Assembly (NCBI RefSeq): GCF_023218175.1
Contig: NZ_JALPTH010000010.1
Coordinates: 1-64,000, forward strand
Reading direction: 5' to 3'
From: Streptomyces lichenis
GTDB taxonomy: Bacteria > Actinomycetota > Actinomycetes > Streptomycetales > Streptomycetaceae
DNA length: 64,000 bases
The notes under the pieces were generated by a model. It did no database searches. It was not told where the DNA came from and saw only the letters and a program-made list of their open reading frames with translations. The first letter of the stretch is position 1. The number at the start of each line of letters is the position of its first letter. The position numbers and the translations under genes were made by a program. Of the stretch, positions 61,672-64,000 are shown one piece after another.

Positions 61672-64000
61672 TCAGCCGAACGCCGCCAGGACCGAGGGGC
61701 GCCCGGACAACCGCTCGGTCAACGGCGCGTCCCGGCGGCCGTCCCCACCGCGGTCGGCGTCCTCGGCGCGGTGTCCCGTCCACGCCTCCGCCAGCTCCTC
61801 GACCGCCCGCCGGGTCAGCGGCTCCAGCACCCGCTCCCGCACCGCCGCCACCTGGTCCAGGAGTGCCGCCGGCGGCTGCTCGCCCTCCGGCCCGCCCGTC
61901 GCCGCCAGGCCGAGTCCGGCGACCGCCCGGCGGGCGGGGGGCGCGTCCGCGCGCGCCCACACCCGGGCGAAGCCCTCCCGGGCCTCCTGCCGGCGGCCCC
62001 GGCGCGCCGCCAGCAGGGCGCGCAGATTGCCCACCGCGGTGGTGAGGTCGGCGGAGGCCAGCCCTCGCGCCAGGGCGTCCGCCTCGGCCAGCCGGGACGC
62101 GGCGGCGTCCAGGTGGTCCGCGCCCAGGTCGAGGCAGGCGAGCCGCAGCAGCACCGACGCCAGCCGCCCCCGGGCGCCGCCGGCCCGGAAGGACGCGGCG
62201 GCCTCGCCCCACCGCTCCCGCGCGCGCCCGGGCGCTCCGCCGCTCTCGTCCGCGTCGGCGCACAGCACCAGGCAGGCGGCCCGGGAGAAGGCGTCCTGGC
62301 CCCGTTCCGCCGCCGCCACCCCGGCCAGTCCGTGCTCCCGGGCCCCGGCCACGTCCCCCCGGTTCAGGCAGTACATGGACCAGGCCGCCTGGAGGTTCGC
62401 CCGGTCCCAGTGGTGCCGGGTCACCGCTATGCCCGCGTCCGCCCGGGCGAACAGCTCCTCCACCTGCTCGTCGGCGTTGAGCAGCGCGTACACGGCGTCG
62501 TAGCAGGGCCCCAGCACGGCGAGGTCCGGGTGGGCGGCCCGCTGCCAGTAGCCGCGGTTGCGTGCCCCGTAGCCGCGCGCGTCGGCGTACCGCCCGGCGA
62601 CATGGCTGAGCCAGGACAGCCAGGCGACGGCATGGTAGAAGCCCCACTCCTCGTCGGGGGAGGCAGGCCCGGCCCGGCCCGTGTGGTCGGCGTCGTAGGC
62701 GTCCAGGCTCCGTGCCAGCCGTTCGACGCCCTCCACCTCGCGGCCGCTGATGTACCAGAAGTAGCCGAGCCGGGCCTCCAGCAGCAGCGAGTCCGCCGTC
62801 CTGCCCCGCTCGGCGAGCAGGGTGGAGGCCGCCCGCAGGTTGGCGGCCTCCCGGGCGGTGCGCGCCGCCCAGGCCGTCTGGTCCGCGGAGCGCAGACCGC
62901 CGACGGCCCCCTCGGCGAAGGCCAGCGCCCAGCCGGTGAAGCGCCGCTCGGCGTCCGGCCCGTGGCCTTCCTCGTACAGCCGGTCCCGGGCGTGGGCGCG
63001 GACGGTCTCCAGCATCCGCAGCCGCATCCCGTCGCCGTCGGGGACGGGATGGAGCAGCGACTTGTCCACCAGCCGGGTCAGGACATGGACCAGCTCGGTC
63101 CCGTCGGCGCCGGGCAGCAGCCCCGCCTCCTCGGCGTCGGCGAGGGAGAGGCCGCCGGGGTACAGGGCGAAGCGGGTCAGTGCCTGCCGCTCGGCCGGAT
63201 CGAGCAGCGCGTAGCCCCAGTCCAGTACGGCCCGCAGGGTCTGGTGCCGGGCGGGCGCGGTCCGGTCCCCCCGGGTGAGCAGGGCGAACCTGTCGTCCAG
63301 CCGGTCGGCTATCTGCCGGGGGGTGAGCATCCGGACGTGCGGTACGGCCAGCTCCACCGCCAGCGGCAGGCCGTCCAGTCGCCGTACCAGCTCCCGCACG
63401 TCGTCGCGGGTGGCCCGGTCGGCGCCGAAGGCGGGGGCGATCATGGCCGCCCGGACACCGAACAGCTCGGCGGCCTCCTCCTCCCGCATCGGAGCGAGGG
63501 GGTGCAGTACCTCGCCGGCGATCTGGAGGGGTTCGCGGCTGGTGGCGACCACCCGCAGTCCCGGGCACCGCCCCAGCAGTGCTCCGGCCAGCGGGGCGAT
63601 CGCGTCGAGGACGTGCTCGCAGTTGTCGAGGGCGAGCAGCACCCGGCGGCCGGTGAGGAAGGCGGTCAACCGGCCGAGGTGGCCACCGGCCTCGCCGGGG
63701 CGGACGCTCGCGTCGGCCAGCCCGAGCGCGGCGGCCACGGCGGCCGGCACCCCCTGGGCGTCGGTGGTGGCGAGATCCACCCACCAGACGGCGTCCCGGT
63801 GCGGCTCCGGCAGTCCGCAGGCCTCGGTCGCCAGCCGGGTTTTGCCGACCCCGCCGGGCCCGACGACGGTGACCAGCCGGCCGGCGGCCAGCCGGGCGCG
63901 CAGCGCGGCCAGTTCCTCCCGCCGGCCGACGAACGGGCCGAGCGGACGCGGCAGATTGCCCTCCGGCTCGGCCGCGGGGTGGGGCGCGGCAGGCGCGGGC
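61672..64000 (-). CDS. SARP/AfsR-type regulator (paralogue 2), partial at the window edge
   Basis: At least 776 residues of a regulator that runs out of the window at its N-terminal side. Present are the linker and LGPFVGRREELAAL, Walker A VGPGGVGKTRL, WWVDLATTDAQG, LALDNCEHVLDAIAPL, LATSREPL-type VATSREPLQIAGE, RLDGLPLAVELAVPHVR and the TPR-like C-terminal half. The DNA-binding and BTAD parts lie outside. Residue for residue it tracks the SARP at 54.6 kb, including the ending PSVLAAFG versus PSALAAFC, so the two arose by duplication. The operon between them may be a shared target. Confidence 0.9.
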   Translation of the reverse strand, partial: PAPAAPHPAAEPEGNLPRPLGPFVGRREELAALRARLAAGRLVTVVGPGGVGKTRLATEACGLPEPHRDAVWWVDLATTDAQGVPAAVAAALGLADASVRPGEAGGHLGRLTAFLTGRRVLLALDNCEHVLDAIAPLAGALLGRCPGLRVVATSREPLQIAGEVLHPLAPMREEEAAELFGVRAAMIAPAFGADRATRDDVRELVRRLDGLPLAVELAVPHVRMLTPRQIADRLDDRFALLTRGDRTAPARHQTLRAVLDWGYALLDPAERQALTRFALYPGGLSLADAEEAGLLPGADGTELVHVLTRLVDKSLLHPVPDGDGMRLRMLETVRAHARDRLYEEGHGPDAERRFTGWALAFAEGAVGGLRSADQTAWAARTAREAANLRAASTLLAERGRTADSLLLEARLGYFWYISGREVEGVERLARSLDAYDADHTGRAGPASPDEEWGFYHAVAWLSWLSHVAGRYADARGYGARNRGYWQRAAHPDLAVLGPCYDAVYALLNADEQVEELFARADAGIAVTRHHWDRANLQAAWSMYCLNRGDVAGAREHGLAGVAAAERGQDAFSRAACLVLCADADESGGAPGRARERWGEAAASFRAGGARGRLASVLLRLACLDLGADHLDAAASRLAEADALARGLASADLTTAVGNLRALLAARRGRRQEAREGFARVWARADAPPARRAVAGLGLAATGGPEGEQPPAALLDQVAAVRERVLEPLTRRAVEELAEAWTGHRAEDADRGGDGRRDAPLTERLSGRPSVLAAFG

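Overview
The window reads as a high-GC actinobacterial chromosome, almost certainly Streptomyces or a close relative. Third-position G/C is extreme, GTG starts are common, and many genes overlap by the four bases ATGA or GTGA. The gene families are typical of streptomycetes: SARP/AfsR-type regulators, a SpoIIE-type PP2C phosphatase, an Rpf-like muralytic enzyme, F420 enzymes and several Tat lipoproteins. No rRNA, tRNA, CRISPR array, insertion sequence or prophage was recognised.

Layout. 0-0.5 kb: GC-rich tandem repeats. 0.5-16 kb: housekeeping and iron genes (Rsm22-like methyltransferase, dimethylargininase, TetR regulator, prim-pol-like protein, heme importer hmuUV without a visible hmuT, PhzF-like protein, heme oxygenase, methionine aminopeptidase, FAD monooxygenase, EntS-like exporter, F420:NADPH oxidoreductase, site-2 protease). 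Two DtxR/IdeR-type iron boxes sit at the heme genes. 16-22 kb: a 1295-residue SARP regulator converging on a drrAB-type ABC exporter. The exporter promoter carries 11-bp-spaced heptamers placed exactly as SARP activators require. 22-46 kb: panB, EEP phosphatase, MFS exporter, nadE, LytTR regulator, a lone anti-sigma factor, Fpg/Nei glycosylase, PAS-GAF-PP2C-ATPase switch protein, DUF6777 lipoprotein, a YndJ/DUF1990/lipase-maturation-factor run behind twin palindromes, a small acidic peptide gene, an unusual SDR, an amidohydrolase, an Rpf-LysM-M23 fusion, gnd and panD. A stretch of nearly pure G lies between nadE and the LytTR gene.

46-64 kb looks accessory. An ECF sigma factor, its zinc-type anti-sigma factor, a Tat/lipoprotein amidase and a DUF418 membrane protein form one block. 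They are followed by a BBE-type flavoprotein, a lipoprotein made of three tandem crystallin/I36 domains, a luciferase-like oxidoreductase + lipoprotein + serine protease operon, and two paralogous SARP regulators (the second runs off the window). Four intergenic sites here share TGAACC-N16-CGTA, with identical spacing, in front of the anti-sigma gene, the flavoprotein, the I36 lipoprotein and the oxidoreductase operon. I read this as a SigL-like ECF regulon of exported and envelope proteins, and it is the strongest candidate for an undescribed system in the window.

Other genome-wide habits seen here are many apparently leaderless promoters (a -10 box 6-8 nt before the start codon) and GC-rich minisatellites, often at gene 3' ends or inside linkers.
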